From Petrolisthes cinctipes (Eukaryota; Arthropoda; Malacostraca; Decapoda; Porcellanidae), in assembly GCA_033782935.1 (NCBI GenBank), contig JAWQEG010000477.1, positions 1,612,001 through 1,676,000 of the forward strand: DNA of 64,000 bases, in the 5' to 3' direction. The notes under the pieces were generated by a model. It worked only from the letters and a program-made list of their open reading frames with translations. It was not told where the DNA came from and ran no database searches. Below, piece after piece: positions 14,038-28,244 of this stretch. The first letter of the stretch is position 1, and each line of letters begins with the position of its first letter. The translations under genes and the position numbers were made by a program.

Positions 14038-15530
14038 TACATGCCTACTCAGTGTTAAAGTATTTTCAAAATACAGGCCCAAAACATGCTGAAAATCGAT
14101 ATTTTAGATGCCCAAAGTCAATATGTGCATGTATCTTCTGTACCCGTTTATATCTCAAATTGAGGCTCAAAACACCCGAAAATTCAATATTTTGGGGTCC
14201 CAGAAGCAATCTGTACATGCCTACACAGTGCTAGAATATTTTCAAAATATAGGCTAAAAACATGCTAAAAATCGACATTTTAGGTGCCAAAAAATCGATA
14301 TCTCAAATTCAGTCCCAAAACACCCGAAAATTCGATATTTAGAGGTCCCAGAAGGTATCTGTACATGCCTACTCCGTGTTAGAGTATTTTCAAAATACAG
14401 GCCAAAAACATACTGAAAATCGATCTTTTAGGTGCCCAAAAGTCGATATGTGCATGCATCTTCTGTACCCGTTTATATCTCAAATTCTGGCCCTAAACAC
14501 CCGAAAATTCGATATTTTGGGGTCCCAGAAGCGATCTGTACATGCCTACTCCGTGTTAGAGTATTTTCAAAATTCAGGCCCAAAACATGCTGTAAATCGA
14601 TATTTTTGGTGCCCAAAGTCAATATGTGCATGTATCTTCTGTACCCGTTTATATCTCAAATTCAGGCTCAAAACACCCGTAAATTCAATATTTTGGGGTC
14701 CCAGAAGCAATCTGTACAGTGCTAGAATATTTTCAAAATATAGGCTAAAAACATGGTAAAAATCGATCTTTTAGGTGCCAAAAAGTCGATATCTCAAATT
14801 CAGTCCCAAAACACCCGAAAATTCGATATTTAGGGGTCCCAGAAGCGATCTGTACATGCCTACTCCGTGTTAGAGTATTTTCAAAATACATGCTCAAAAC
14901 ATACTGAAAATCGATCATTTAGGTGCACAAAAGTCGATATGTGCATGCATCTTCAGTACCCGTTTATATCTCAAATTCAGGCTCAATACACCCGAAAATT
15001 CAATATTTTGTAGTCCCAGAAGCAATCTGTACATGCCTACTCAGTGTTAGAGTATTTTCAAAATACAGGCCCAAAACATGCTGAAAATCGATATTTTAGA
15101 TGCCCAAAGTCAATATGTGCATGTATCTTCTGTACCCGTTTATATCTCAAATTGAGGCTCAAAACACCCGAAAATTCAATATTTTGGGGTCCCAGAAGCA
15201 ATCTGTACATGCCTACACAGTGCTAGAATATTTTCAAAATATAGGCTAAAAACATGCTAAAAATCGACATTTTAGGTGCCAAAAAATCGATATCTCAAAT
15301 TCAGTCCCAAAACACCCGAAAATTCGATATTTAGAGGTCCCAGATGGTATCTATACATGTCTACTCCGTGTTAGAGTATTTTCAAAATACAGGCCAAAAA
15401 CATACTGAAAATCGATCTTTTAGGTGCCCAAAAGTCGATATGTGCATGCATCTTCTGTACCCGTTTATATCTCAAATTCTGGCCCTAAACACCGGAAAAT
15501 TCGATATTTTGGGGTCCCAGAAGCGATCTG
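14038..15530 (+). repeat. 1,493-bp tandem duplication, copy 2
   Basis: The join lies between 14031 and 14050, where an A2 tail (AAGCGATCTG) runs directly into a B1 beginning GTGTTAAAG. That rare start is otherwise seen at 12559, so it shows which monomer was brought in. The A2-B1 neighbour pair at 13875/14052 is abnormal for the hexamer and is the footprint of the exchange. Confidence 0.88.
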
Positions 15531-18500
15531 TACATGCCTACTCCGTGTTAGAGTATTTTCAAAATTCAGGCCCAAAACATGCTGAAAATCGATCTTTTAG
15601 GTGCACAAAAGTCGATATGTGCATGCATCTTCAGTACCCGTTTATATCTCAAATTCAGGCTCAAAACACCCGAAAATTCAATATTTTGGGGTCCCAGAAG
15701 CAATCTGTACATGCCTACTCCGTGTTAGAGTATTTTCAAAATTCAGACCCAAAACATGCTGAAAATCGATATTTTTGGTGCCCAAAGTCAATATGTGCAT
15801 GTATCTTCTGTACCCGTTTATATCTCAAATTCAGGCTCAAAACAACCGAAAATTCAATATTTTGGGGTCCCAGAAGCAATCTGTACTTGCCTACTCAGTG
15901 CTAGAATATTTTCAAAATATAGGCTAAAAACATGCTAAAAATCGATCTTTTAGGTGCAAAAAAGTCGATATCACAAATTCAGTCCCAAAACACCTGAAAA
16001 TTCGATATTTAGGGGTCCCAGAAGCGATCTGTACATGCCTACTCCGTGTTAGAGTATTTTCAAAATACATGCGCAAAACATACTGAAAATCGATCTTTTA
16101 GGTGCACAAAAGTCGATATGTGCATGCATCTTCAGTACCCGTTTATATCTCAAATTCAGGCTCAAAACACCCGAAAATTCAATATTTTGGGGTCCCAGAA
16201 GCAATCTGTGCATGCCTACACAGTGCTAGAATATTTTCAAAATATAGGCTAAAAACATGGTAAAAATCGACATTTTAGGTGCCAAAAAATCGATATCTCA
16301 AATTCAGTCCCAAAACACCCGAAAATTCGATATTTAGGGGTCCCAGAAGTGATCTGTACATGCCTACTCCGTGTTAGAGTATTTTCAAAATACATGCTCA
16401 AAACATACTGAAAATCGATCTTTTAGGTGCACAAAAGTCGATATGTGCATGCATCTTCAGTACCCGTTTATATCTCAAATTCAGGCTCAAAACACCCGAA
16501 AATTCAATATTTTGGTGTCCCAGAAGCAATCTGTACATGCCTACTCAGTGTTAGAGTATTTTCAAAATACAGGCCCCAAACATGCTGAAAATCGATATTT
16601 TAGATGCCCAAAGTCAATATGTGCATGTATCTTCTGTACCCGTTTATATCTCAAATTCAAGCTCAAAACACCCGAAAATTCAATATTTTGGGGTCCCAGA
16701 AGCAATCTGTACATGCCTACACAGTGCTAGAATATTTTGAAAATATAGGCTAAAAACATGCTAAAAATCGACATTTTAGGTGCCAAAAAATCGATATATC
16801 AAATTCAGTCCCAAAACACCCGAAAATTCGATATTTAGGGGTCCCAGAAGGTATCTGTACATGCCTACTCCGTGTTAGAGTATTTTCAAAATACAGGCCA
16901 AAAACATACTGAAAATCGATCTTTTAGGTGCCCAAAAGTCGATATGTGCATGCATCTTCTGTACCCGTTTATATCTCAAATTTTGGCCCTAAACACCCGA
17001 AAATTCGATATTTTGGGGTCCCAGAAGCGATCTGTACATGCCTACTCCGTGTTAGAGTATTTTCAAAATTCAGGCCCAAAACATGCTGAAAATCGATATT
17101 TTTGGTGCCCAAAGTCAATATGTGCATGTATCTTCTGTACCCGTTTATATCTCAAATTCAGGCTCAAAACACCCGAAAATTCAATATTTTTGGGGTCCCA
17201 GAAGCAATCTGTACAGTGCTAGAATATTTTCAAAATATAGGCTAAAAACATGCTAAAAATCGATCTTCTAGGTGCCAAAAAGTCGATATCTCAAATTCAG
17301 TCCCAAAACACCCGAAAATTTGATATTTAGGGGTCCCAGAAGCGATCTGTACATGCCTACTCCGTGTTAGAGTATTTTCAAAATACATGCTCAAAACATA
17401 CTGAAAATCGATCTTTTAGGTGCACAAAAGTCGATATGTGCATGCATCTTCAGTACCCGTTTATATCTCAAATTCAGGCTCAAAACACCCGAAAATTCAA
17501 TATTTTGGGGTCCCAGAAGCAATCTGTACATGCCTACTCAGTGTTAGAGTATTTTCAAAATACATGCCCAAAACATGCTGAAAATCGATATTTTAGATTC
17601 CCAAAGTCAATATGTGCATGTATCTTCTGTACCCGTTTATATCTCAAATTCAGGCTCAAAACACCCGAAAATTCAATATTTTGGGGTCCCAGAAGCAATC
17701 TGTACATGCCTACACAGTGCTAGAATATTTTCAAAATATAGGCTAAAAACATGCTGAAAATCGATATTTTAGGTGCCAAAAAATCGATATCTCAAATTCA
17801 GTCCCAAAACACCCGAAAATTCGATATTTAGAGGTCCCAGATGGTATCTGTACATGCCTACTCCGTGTTAGAGTATTTTCAAAATACAGGCCAAAAACAT
17901 ACTGAAAATCGATCTTTTAGGTGCACAAAAGTCGATATGTGCATGCATCTTCTGTACCCGTTTATATCTCAAATTCTGGCCTTAAACACCCGAAAATTCG
18001 ATATTTTGGGGTCCCTGAAGTAATCTGTACATGCCTACTCCGTGTTAGAGTATTTTCAAAATTCAGGCCCAAAACATGCTGAAAATCGATATTTTTGGTG
18101 CCCAAAGTCAATATGTGCATGTATCTTCTGTACCCGTTTATATCTCAAATTCAGGCTCAAAACACCCGAAAATTCAATATTTTGGGGTCCCAGAAGCAAT
18201 CTGTACATGCCTACTCAGTGCTAGAATATTTTCAAAATATAGGCTAAAAACATGCTAAAAATCGATCTTTTAGGTGCCAAAAAATCGATATCTCAAATTC
18301 AGTTACAAAACACCCAAAATTCGATATTTAGAGGTCCCAGAAGGTATCTGTACATGCCTACTCCGTGTTAGAGTATTTTCAAAATACAGGCCAAAAACAT
18401 ACTGAAAATCGATCTTTTAGGTGCCCAAAAGTCGATATGTGCATGCATCTTCTGTACCCGTTTATATCTCAAATTCTGGCCCTAAACACCCGAAAATTCG

Positions 18501-21350
18501 ATATTTTGGGGTCCCAGAAGCGATCTGTACATGCCTACTCCGTGTTAGAGTATTTTCAAAATTCAGGCCCAAAACATGCTGTAAATCGATATTTTTGGTG
18601 CCCAAAGTCAATATGTGCATGTATCTTCTGTACCCGTTTATATCTCAAATTCAGGCTCAAAACACCCGAAAATTCAATATTTTGGGGTCCCAGAAGCAAT
18701 CTGTACAGTGCTAGAATATTTTCAAAATATATGCTAAAAACATGCTAAAAATCGATCTTTTAGGTGCCAAAAAGTCGATATCTCAAATTCAGTCCCAAAA
18801 CACCCGAAAATTCGATATTTAGTGGTTCCAGAAGCGATCTGTACATGCCTACTCCGTGTTAGAGTATTTTCAAAATACATGCTCAAAACATACTGAAAAT
18901 CGATCTTTTAGGTGCACAAAAGTCGATATGTGCATGCATCTTCAGTACCCGTTTATATCTCAAATTCAGGCTCAATACACCCGAAAATTCAATATTTTGG
19001 GGTCCCAGAAGCAATCTGTACATGCCTACTCAGTGTTAGAGTATTTTCAAAATACAGGCCCAAAACATGCTGAAAATCGATATTTTAGATGCCCAAAGTC
19101 AATATGTGCATGTATCTTCTGTACCCGTTTATATCTCAAATTCAGTCTCAAAACACCCGAAAATTCAATATTTTGGGGTCCCAGAAGCAATCTGTACATG
19201 CCTACACAGTGCTAGAATATTTTCAAAATATAGGCTAAAAACATGCTAAAAATCGACATTTTAGGTGCCAAAAAATCGATATCTCAAATTCAGTCCCAAA
19301 ACACCCGAAAATTCAATATTTAGAGGTCCCAAAAGGTATCTGTACATGCCTACTCCGTGTTAGAGTATTTTCAAAATACAGGCCAAAAACATACTGAAAA
19401 TCGATCTCTTAGGGGCCCAAAAGTCGATATGTGCATGCATCTTCTGTACCCGTTTATATCTCAAATTCTGGCCCTAAACACCCGAAAATTCGATATTTTG
19501 GGGTCCCAGAAGCGATCTGTACATGCCTACTCCGTGTTAGAGTATTTTCAAAATTCAGGCCCAAAACATGCTGAAAATCGATATTTTTGGTGCCCAAAGT
19601 CAATATGTACATGTATCTTCTGTACCCGTTTATATCTCAAATTCAGGCTCAAAACACCCGAAAATTCAATATTTTGGGGTCCCAGAAGCAATCTGTACAT
19701 GCCTACTCAGTGCTAGAATATTTTCAAAATATAGGCTAAAAACATGCTAAAAATTGATCTTTTAGGTGCCAAAAAGTCGATATCTCAAATTCAGTCCCAA
19801 AACACCCGAAAATTCGATATTTAGGGGTCCCAGAAGGGATCTGTACATGCCTACTCCGTGTTAGAGTATTTTCAAAATACATGCTCAAAACATACTGAAA
19901 ATCGATCTTTTAGGTGCACAAAAGTCGATATGTGCATGCATCTTCAGTACCCGTTTATATCTCAAATTCAGGCTCAAAACACCCGAAAATTCAATATTTT
20001 TGGGTCCCAGAAATAATCTGTACATGCCTACTCAGTGTTAGAGTATTTTCAAAATACAGGCCCAAAACATGCTGAAAATCGATATTTTAGATGCCCAAAG
20101 TCAATATGTGCATGTATCTTCTGTACCCGTTTATATCTCAAATTGAGGCTCAAAACACCCGAAAATTCAATATTTTGGGGTCCCAGAAGCAATCTGTACA
20201 TGCCTACACAGTGCTAGAATATTTTCAAAATATAGGCTAAAAACATGCTAAAAATCGACATTTTAGGTGCCAAAAAATCGATATCTCAAATTCAGTCCCA
20301 AAACACCCGAAAATTCGATATTTAGAGGTCCCAGAAGGTATCTGTACATGCCTACTCCGTGTTAGAGTATTTTCAAAATACAGGCCAAAAACATACTGAA
20401 AATCGATCTTTTAGGTGCCCAAAAGTCGATATGTGCATGCATCTTCTGTACCCGTTTATATCTCAAATTCTGGCCCTAAACACCCGAAAATTCGATATTT
20501 TGGGGTCCCAGAAGCGATCTGTACATGCCTACTCCGTGTTAGAGTATTTTCAAAATTCAGGCCCAAAACATGCTGTAAATCGATATTTTTGGTGCCCAAA
20601 GTCAATATGTGCATGTATCTTCTGTACCCGTTTATATCTCAAATTCAGGCTCAAAACACCCGTAAATTCAATATTTTGGGGTCCCAGAAGCAATCTGTAC
20701 AGTGCTAGAATATTTTCAAAATATAGGCTAAAAACATGCTAAAAATCGATCTTTTAGGTGCCAAAAAGTCGATATCTCAAATTCAGTCCCAAAACACCCG
20801 AAAATTCGATATTTAGGGGTCCCAGAAGCGATCTGTACATGCCTACTCCGTGTTAGAGTATTTTCAAAATACATGCTCAAAACATACTGAAAATCGATCA
20901 TTTAGGTGCACAAAAGTCGATATGTGCATGCATCTTCAGTACCCGTTTATATCTCAAATTCAGGCTCAATACACCCGAAAATTCAATATTTTGTAGTCCC
21001 AGAAGCAATCTGTACATGCCTACTCAGTGTTAGAGTATTTTCAAAATACAGCCCCAAAACATGCTGAAAATCGATATTTTAGATGCCCAAAGTCAATATG
21101 TGCATGTATCTTCTGTACCCGTTTATATCTCAAATTGAGGCTCAAAACACCCGAAAATTCAATATTTTGGGGTCCCAGAAGCAATCTGTACATGCCTACA
21201 CAGTGCTAGAATATTTTCAAAATATAGGCTAAAAACATGCTAAAAATCGACATTTTAGGTGCCAAAAAATCGATATCTCAAATTCAGTCCCAAAACACCC
21301 GAAAATTCGATATTTAGAGGTCCCATTTGGTATCTATACATGTCTACTCC
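15368..21350 (+). repeat. Macro-block II (5,983 bp)
   Basis: This is the shortest of the macro-blocks. Starts: A2 15368, hybrid 15545, B2 15722, C2 15898, A1 16046, C1 16223, then trimers at 16371, 16872, 17364, 17865, 18365, 18856, 19357, 19858, 20359 and 20850. The first kilobase matches block I at an offset of 9,951-9,955. From the 16046 unit to about 21350 it matches block I at an offset of 7,477 and then 7,476. The switch lies between about 16080 and 16349, inside the A1-C1 dimer, and removes three 826-bp units. Confidence 0.85.
16046..16370 (+). repeat. Single A1-C1 dimer (325 bp) in macro-block II
   Basis: Only one 325-bp dimer is present in this block. It has the ACATGCGCAAAACATAC variant found at 6091, 22029 and 34925 at its start, but ends with AGAAGTGATCTG as at 8866. 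It is therefore a fusion of the first and last dimers of a longer series, as expected if unequal exchange removed the copies between them. Confidence 0.84.
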
Positions 21351-22028
21351 GTGTTAGAGTATTTTCAAAATACAGGCCAAAAACATACTGAAAATCGATC
21401 TTTTAGGTGCCCAAAAGTCGATATGTGCATTCATCTTCTGTACCCGTTTATATCTCAAATTCTGGCCCTAAACACCGGAAAATTCGATATTTTGGGGTCC
21501 CAGAAGCGATCTGTACATGCCTACTCCGTGTTAGAGTATTTTCAAAATTCAGGCCCAAAACATGCTGAAAATCGATCTTTTAGGTGCACAAAAGTCGATA
21601 TGTGCATGCATCTTCAGTACCCGTTTATATCTCAAATTCAGGCTCAAAACACCCGAAAATTCAATATTTTGGGGTCCCAGAAGCAATCTGTACATGCCTA
21701 CTCCGTGTTAGAGTATTTTCAAAATTCAGACCCAAAACATGCTGAAAATCGATATTTTTGGTGCCCAAAGTCAATATGTGCATGTATCTTCTGTACCCGT
21801 TTATATCTCAAATTCAGGCTCAAAACAACCGAAAATTCAATATTTTGGGGTCCCAGAAGCAATCTGTACTTGCCTACTCAGTGCTAGAATATTTTCAAAA
21901 TATAGGCTAAAAACATGCTAAAAATCGATCTTTTAGGTGCAAAAAAGTCGATATCACAAATTCAGTCCCAAAACACCTGAAAATTCGATATTTAGGGGTC
22001 CCAGAAGCGATCTGTACATGCCTACTCC

Positions 22029-23356
22029 GTGTTAGAGTATTTTCAAAATACATGCGCAAAACATACTGAAAATCGATCTTTTAGGTGCACAAAAGTCGAT
22101 ATGTGCATGCATCTTCAGTACCCGTTTATATCTCAAATTCAGGCTCAAAACACCCGAAAATTCAATATTTTGGGGTCCCAGAAGCAATCTGTGCATGCCT
22201 ACACAGTGCTAGAATATTTTCAAAATATAGGCTAAAAACATGGTAAAAATCGACATTTTAGGTGCCAAAAAATCGATATCTCAAATTCAGTCCCAAAACA
22301 CCCGAAAATTCGATATTTAGGGGTCCCAGAAGCGATCTGTACATGCCTACTCCGTGTTAGAGTATTTTCAAAATACATGCTCAAAACATACTGAAAATCG
22401 ATCTTTTAGGTGCACAAAAGTCGATATGTGCATGCATCTTCAGTACCCGTTTATATCTCAAATTCAGGCTCAAAACACCCGAAAATTCGATATTTTGGGG
22501 TCCCAGAAGCGATCTGTACATGCCTACTCCGTGTTAGAGTATTTTCAAAATTCAGGCCCAAAACATGCTGATAATCGATATTTTTGGTGCCCAAAGTCAA
22601 TATGTGCATGTATCTTCTGTACCCGTTTATATCTCAAATTCAGGCTCAAAACAACCGAAAATTCGATATTTTGGGGTCCCAGAAGCAATCTGTACTTGCC
22701 TACTCAGTGCTAGAATATTTTCAAAATATAGGCTAAAAACATGCTAAAAATCGATCTTTTAGGTGCCAAAAAGTCGATATCTCAAATTCAGTCCCAAAAC
22801 ACCCGAAAATTCGATATTTAGGGGTCCCAGAAGCGATCTGTACATGCCTACTCCGTGTTAGAGTATTTTCAAAATACATGCTCAAAACATACTGAAAATC
22901 GATCTTTTAGGTGCACAAAAGTCGATATGTGCATGCATCTTCAGTACCCGTTTATATCTCAAATTCAGGCTCAAAACACCCGAAAATTCAATATTTTGGG
23001 GTCCCAGAAGCAATCTGTGCATGCCTACACAGTGCTAGAATATTTTCAAAATATAGGCTAAAAACATGGTAAAAATCGACATTTTAGGTGCCAAAAAATC
23101 GATATCTCAAATTCAGTCCCAAAACACCCGAAAATTCGATATTTAGGGGTCCCAGAAGTGATCTGTACATGCCTACTCCGTGTTAGAGTATTTTCAAAAT
23201 ACATGCTCAAAACATACTGAAAATCGATCTTTTAGGTGCACAAAAGTCGATATGTGCATGCATCTTCAGTACCCGTTTATATCTCAAATTCAGGCTCAAA
23301 ACACCCGAAAATTCAATATTTTGGTGTCCCAGAAGCAATCTGTACATGCCTACTCC
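22029..23356 (+). repeat. Two-copy 826-bp pentamer array in macro-block III
   Basis: Dimers begin at 22029 and 22855, 826 bp apart, with the A1-B2-C2 trimer at 22354 between them. The following A1 at 23180 leads straight into B2 (23357), where block II has B1-C1-A2-B2, so about one trimer length has been lost at this junction. Confidence 0.85.
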
Positions 23357-26340
23357 GTGTTAGAATATTTTCAAAATTCAGGCCCAAAACATGCTGAAAA
23401 TCGATATTTTTGGTGCCCAAAGTCAATATGTGCATGTATCTTCTGTACCCGTTTATATCTCAAATTCAGGCTCAAAACACCGAAAATTCAATATTTTTGG
23501 GGTCCCAGAAGCAATCTGTACAGTGCTAGAATATTTTCAAAATATAGGCTAAAAACATGCTAAAAATCGATCTTCTAGGTGCCAAAAAGTCGATATCTCA
23601 AATTCAGTCCCAAAACACCCGAAAATTTGATATTTAGGGGTCCCAGAAGCGATCTGTACATGCCTACTCCGTGTTAGAGTATTTTCAAAATACATGCTCA
23701 AAACATACTGAAAATCGATCTTTTAGGTGCACAAAAGTCGATATGTGCATGCATCTTCAGTACCCGTTTATATCTCAAATTCAGGCTCAAAACACCCGAA
23801 AATTCAATATTTTGGGGTCCCAGAAGCAATCTGTACATGCCTACTCAGTGTTAGAGTATTTTCAAAATACATGCCCAAAACATGCTGAAAATCGATATTT
23901 TAGATTCCCAAAGTCAATATGTGCATGTATCTTCTGTACCCGTTTATATCTCAAATTCAGGCTCAAAACACCCGAAAATTCAATATTTTGGGGTCCCAGA
24001 AGCAATCTGTACATGCCTACACAGTGCTAGAATATTTTCAAAATATAGGCTAAAAACATGCTGAAAATCGATATTTTAGGTGCCAAAAAATCGATATCTC
24101 AAATTCAGTCCCAAAACACCCGAAAATTCGATATTTAGAGGTCCCAGAAGGTATCTGTACATGCCTACTCCGTGTTAGAGTATTTTCAAAATACAGGCCA
24201 AAACATACTGAAAATCGATCTTTTAGGTGCACAAAAGTCGATATGTGCATGCATCTTCTGTACCCGTTTATATCTCAAATTCTGGCCTTAAACACCCGAA
24301 AATTCGATATTTTGGGGTCCCTGAAGCAATCTGTACATGCCTACTCCGTGTTAGAGTATTTTCAAAATTCAGGCCCAAAACATGCTGAAAATCGATATTT
24401 TTGGTGCCCAAAGTCAATATGTGCATGAATCTTCTGTACCCGTTTCTATCTCAAATTCAGGCTCAAAACACCCGAAAATTCAATATTTTGGGGTCCCAGA
24501 AGCAATCTGTACATGCCTACTCAGTGCTAGAATATTTTCAAAATATAGGCTAAAAACATGCTAAAAATCGATCTTTTAGGTGCCAAAAAATCGATATCTC
24601 AAATTCAGTTACAAAACACCCAAAATTCGATATTTAGAGGTCCCAGAAGGTATCTGTACATGCCTACTCCGTGTTAGAGTATTTTCAAAATACAGGCCAA
24701 AAACATACTGAAAATCGATCTTTTAGGTGCCCAAAAGTCGATATGTGCATGCATCTTCTGTACCCGTTTATATCTCAAATTCTGGCCCTAAACACCCGAA
24801 AATTCGATATTTTGGGGTCCCAGAAGCGATCTGTACATGCCTACTCCGTGTTAGAGTATTTTCAAAATTCAGGCCCAAAACATGCTGTAAATCGATATTT
24901 TTGGTGCCCAAAGTCAATATGTGCATGTATCTTCTGTACCCGTTTATATCTCAAATTCAGGCTCAAAACACCCGAAAATTCAATATTTTGGGGTCCCAGA
25001 AGCAATCTGTACAGTGCTAGAATATTTTCAAAATATATGCTAAAAACATGCTAAAAATCGATCTTTTAGGTGCCAAAAAGTCGATATCTCAAATTCAGTC
25101 CCAAAACACCCGAAAATTCGATATTTAGTGGTTCCAGAAGCGATCTGTACATGCCTACTCCGTGTTAGAGTATTTTCAAAATACATGCTCAAAACATACT
25201 GAAAATCGATCTTTTAGGTGCACAAAAGTCGATATGTGCATGCATCTTCAGTACCCGTTTATATCTCAAATTCAGGCTCAATACACCCGAAAATTCAATA
25301 TTTTGGGGTCCCAGAAGCAATCTGTACATGCCTACTCAGTGTTAGAGTATTTTCAAAATACAGGCCCAAAACATGCTGAAAATCGATATTTTAGATGCCC
25401 AAAGTCAATATGTGCATGTATCTTCTGTACCCGTTTATATCTCAAATTCAGTCTCAAAACACCCGAAAATTCAATATTTTGGGGTCCCAGAAGCAATCTG
25501 TACATGCCTACACAGTGCTAGAATATTTTCAAAATATAGGCTAAAAACATGCTAAAAATCGACATTTTAGGTGCCAAAAAATCGATATCTCAAATTCAGT
25601 CCCAAAACACCCGAAAATTCAATATTTAGAGGTCCCAAAAGGTATCTGTACATGCCTACTCCGTGTTAGAGTATTTTCAAAATACAGGCCAAAAACATAC
25701 TGAAAATCGATCTCTTAGGGGCCCAAAAGTCGATATGTGCATGCATCTTCTGTACCCGTTTATATCTCAAATTCTGGCCCTAAACACCCGAAAATTCGAT
25801 ATTTTGGGGTCCCAGAAGCGATCTGTACATGCCTACTCCGTGTTAGAGTATTTTCAAAATTCAGGCCCAAAACATGCTGAAAATCGATATTTTTGGTGCC
25901 CAAAGTCAATATGTACATGTATCTTCTGTACCCGTTTATATCTCAAATTCAGGCTCAAAACACCCGAAAATTCAATATTTTGGGGTCCCAGAAGCAATCT
26001 GTACATGCCTACTCAGTGCTAGAATATTTTCAAAATATAGGCTAAAAACATGCTAAAAATCGATCTTTTAGGTGCCAAAAAGTCGATATCTCAAATTCAG
26101 TCCCAAAACACCCGAAAATTCGATATTTAGGGGTCCCAGAAGGGATCTGTACATGCCTACTCCGTGTTAGAGTATTTTCAAAATACATGCTCAAAACATA
26201 CTGAAAATCGATCTTTTAGGTGCACAAAAGTCGATATGTGCATGCATCTTCAGTACCCGTTTATATCTCAAATTCAGGCTCAAAACACCCGAAAATTCAA
26301 TATTTTTGGGTCCCAGAAATAATCTGTACATGCCTACTCA

Positions 26341-26488
26341 GTGTTAGAGTATTTTCAAAATACAGGCCCAAAACATGCTGAAAATCGATATTTTAGGTGC
26401 CAAAAAATCGATATCTCAAATTCAGTCCCAAAACACCCGAAAATTCGATATTTAGAGGTCCCAGAAGGTATCTGTACATGCTTACTCC
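26341..26488 (+). repeat. B1/C1 fusion monomer (148 bp)
   Basis: The unit begins as B1 (TACAGGCCCAAAACATGCTG, ATCGATATTTTAG) and continues as C1 (GTGCCAAAAAATCG, TATCTC, AGAGGTCCC). The corresponding place in copy 2 of the 13-kb duplication (39238-39561) has a complete B1 followed by a complete C1. Exactly 176 bp are therefore missing here, in monomer register, after the duplication took place. Confidence 0.9.
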
Positions 26489-28138
26489 GTGTTAGAGTAT
26501 TTTCAAAATACAGGCCAAAAACATACTGAAAATCGATCTTTTAGGTGCCCAAAAGTCGATATGTGCATGCATCTTCTGTACCCGTTTATATCTCAAATTC
26601 TGGCCCTAAACACCCGAAAATTCGATATTTTGGGGTCCCAGAAGCGATCTGTACATGCCTACTCCGTGTTAGAGTATTTTCAAAATTCAGGCCCAAAACA
26701 TGCTGAAAATCGATATTTTTGGTGCCCAAAGTCAATATGTGCATGTATCTTCTGTACCCGTTTATATCTCAAATTCTGGCCCTAAACACCCGAAAATTCT
26801 ATATTTTGGGGTCCCAGAAGCGATCTGTACATGCCTACTCCGTGTTAGAGTATTTTCAAAATTCAGGCCCAAAACATGCTGAAAATCGATATTTTTCGTG
26901 CCCAAAGTCAATATGTGCATGTATCTTCTGTACCCGTTTATATCTCAAATTCAGGCTCAAAACACCCGAAAATTCAATATTTTGGGGTCCCAGAAGCAAT
27001 CTGTACAGTGCTAGAATATTTTCAAAATATAGGCTAAAAACATGCTAAAAATCGATCTTTTAGGTGCCAAAAAGTCGATATCTCAAATTCAGTCCCAAAA
27101 CACCCGAAAATTCGATATTTAGGGGTCCCAGAAGCGATCTGTACATGCCTACTCCGTGTTAGAGTATTTTCAAAATACATGCTCAAAACATACTGAAAAT
27201 CGATCTTTTAGGTGCACAAAAGTCGATATGTGCATGCATCTTCAGTACCCGTTTATATCTCAAATTCAGGCTCAAAACACCCGAAAATTCAATATTTTGG
27301 GGTCCCAGAAGCAATCTGTACAGTGCTAGAATATTTTCAAAATATAGGCTAAAAACATGCTAAAAATCGATCTTTTAGGTGCCAAAAAGTCGATATCTCA
27401 AATTCAGTCCCAAAACACCCGAAAATTCGATATTTAGGGGTCCCAGAAGCGATCTGTACATGCCTACCCCGTGTTAGAGTATTTTCAAAATACATGCTCA
27501 AAACATACTGAAAATCGATCTTTTAGGTGCACAAAAGTCGATATGTGCATGCATCTTCAGTACCCGTTTATATCTCAAATTCAGGCTCAAAACACCCGAA
27601 AATTCAATATTTTGGGGTCCCAGAAGCAATCTGTACATGCCTACTCGGTGTTAGAGTATTTTCAAAATACAGGCCCAAAACATGCTGAAAATCGATATTT
27701 TAGATGCCCAAAGTCAATATGTGCATGTATCTTCAGTACCCGTTTACATCTCAAATTCAGGCTCAAAACACCCGAAAATTCAATATTTTGGGGTCCCAGA
27801 AGCAATCTGTACAGTGCTAGAATATTTTCAAAATATAGGCTAAAAACATGCTAAAAATCGACATTTTAGGTGCCAAAAAGTCGATATCTCAAATTCAGTC
27901 CCAAAACACCCGAAAATTCGATATTTAGGGGTCGCAGAAGCGATCTGTACATGCCTACTCCGTGTTAGAGTATTTTCAAAATACATGCTCAAAACATACT
28001 GAAAATCGATCTTTTAGGTGCACAAAAGTCGATATGTGCATGCATCTTCAGTACCCGTTTATATCTCAAATTCAGGCTCAAAACACCCGAAAATTCGATA
28101 TTTTGGGGTCCCAGAAGCGATCTGTACATGCCTACTCC

Positions 28139-28244
28139 GTGTTAGAGTATTTTCAAAGTATCTTCTGTACCCGTTTATATCTCAAATTCAGGCTCAAAAC
28201 ACCCGAAAATTCAATATTTTGGGGTCCCAGAAGCAATCTGTACA
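28139..28244 (+). repeat. 106-bp B2 derivative with 60-bp and 10-bp deletions
   Basis: TTTTCAAA is joined directly to GTATCTTCTG, removing 60 bp of a B monomer, and the 3' end has the 10-bp deletion CTGTACAGTGCTAG. Identical 106-bp units occur at 29210, 41212, 42283, 45563, 54879, 56803, 60731 and 63155. A 116-bp version with the full 3' end is at 32490, next to the 13-kb duplication join. The copy at 56803 has extra substitutions (AGCATCTTCTGTGCCC). All copies share one junction and so one origin. Confidence 0.88.

Larger units (their letters stand above)
5417..15367 (+). repeat. Macro-block I (about 9.95 kb)
   Basis: The block opens with A2 (5417), a hybrid monomer (5594), B2 (5771) and a C2 with a 4-bp deletion (5947-6090). 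It continues with four 826-bp spaced A1-C1 dimers (6091, 6917, 7743, 8569). Trimers follow at 8894, 9395, 9887, 10389, 10889, 11380, 11881, 12382, 12883, 13374, 13875, 14376 and 14867. Its length equals that of block II plus three 826-bp units plus one 1,493-bp unit, minus 4 and plus 1 bp of small indels, which accounts for the whole size difference. The next block begins at 15368 with the same opening units. Confidence 0.85.
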
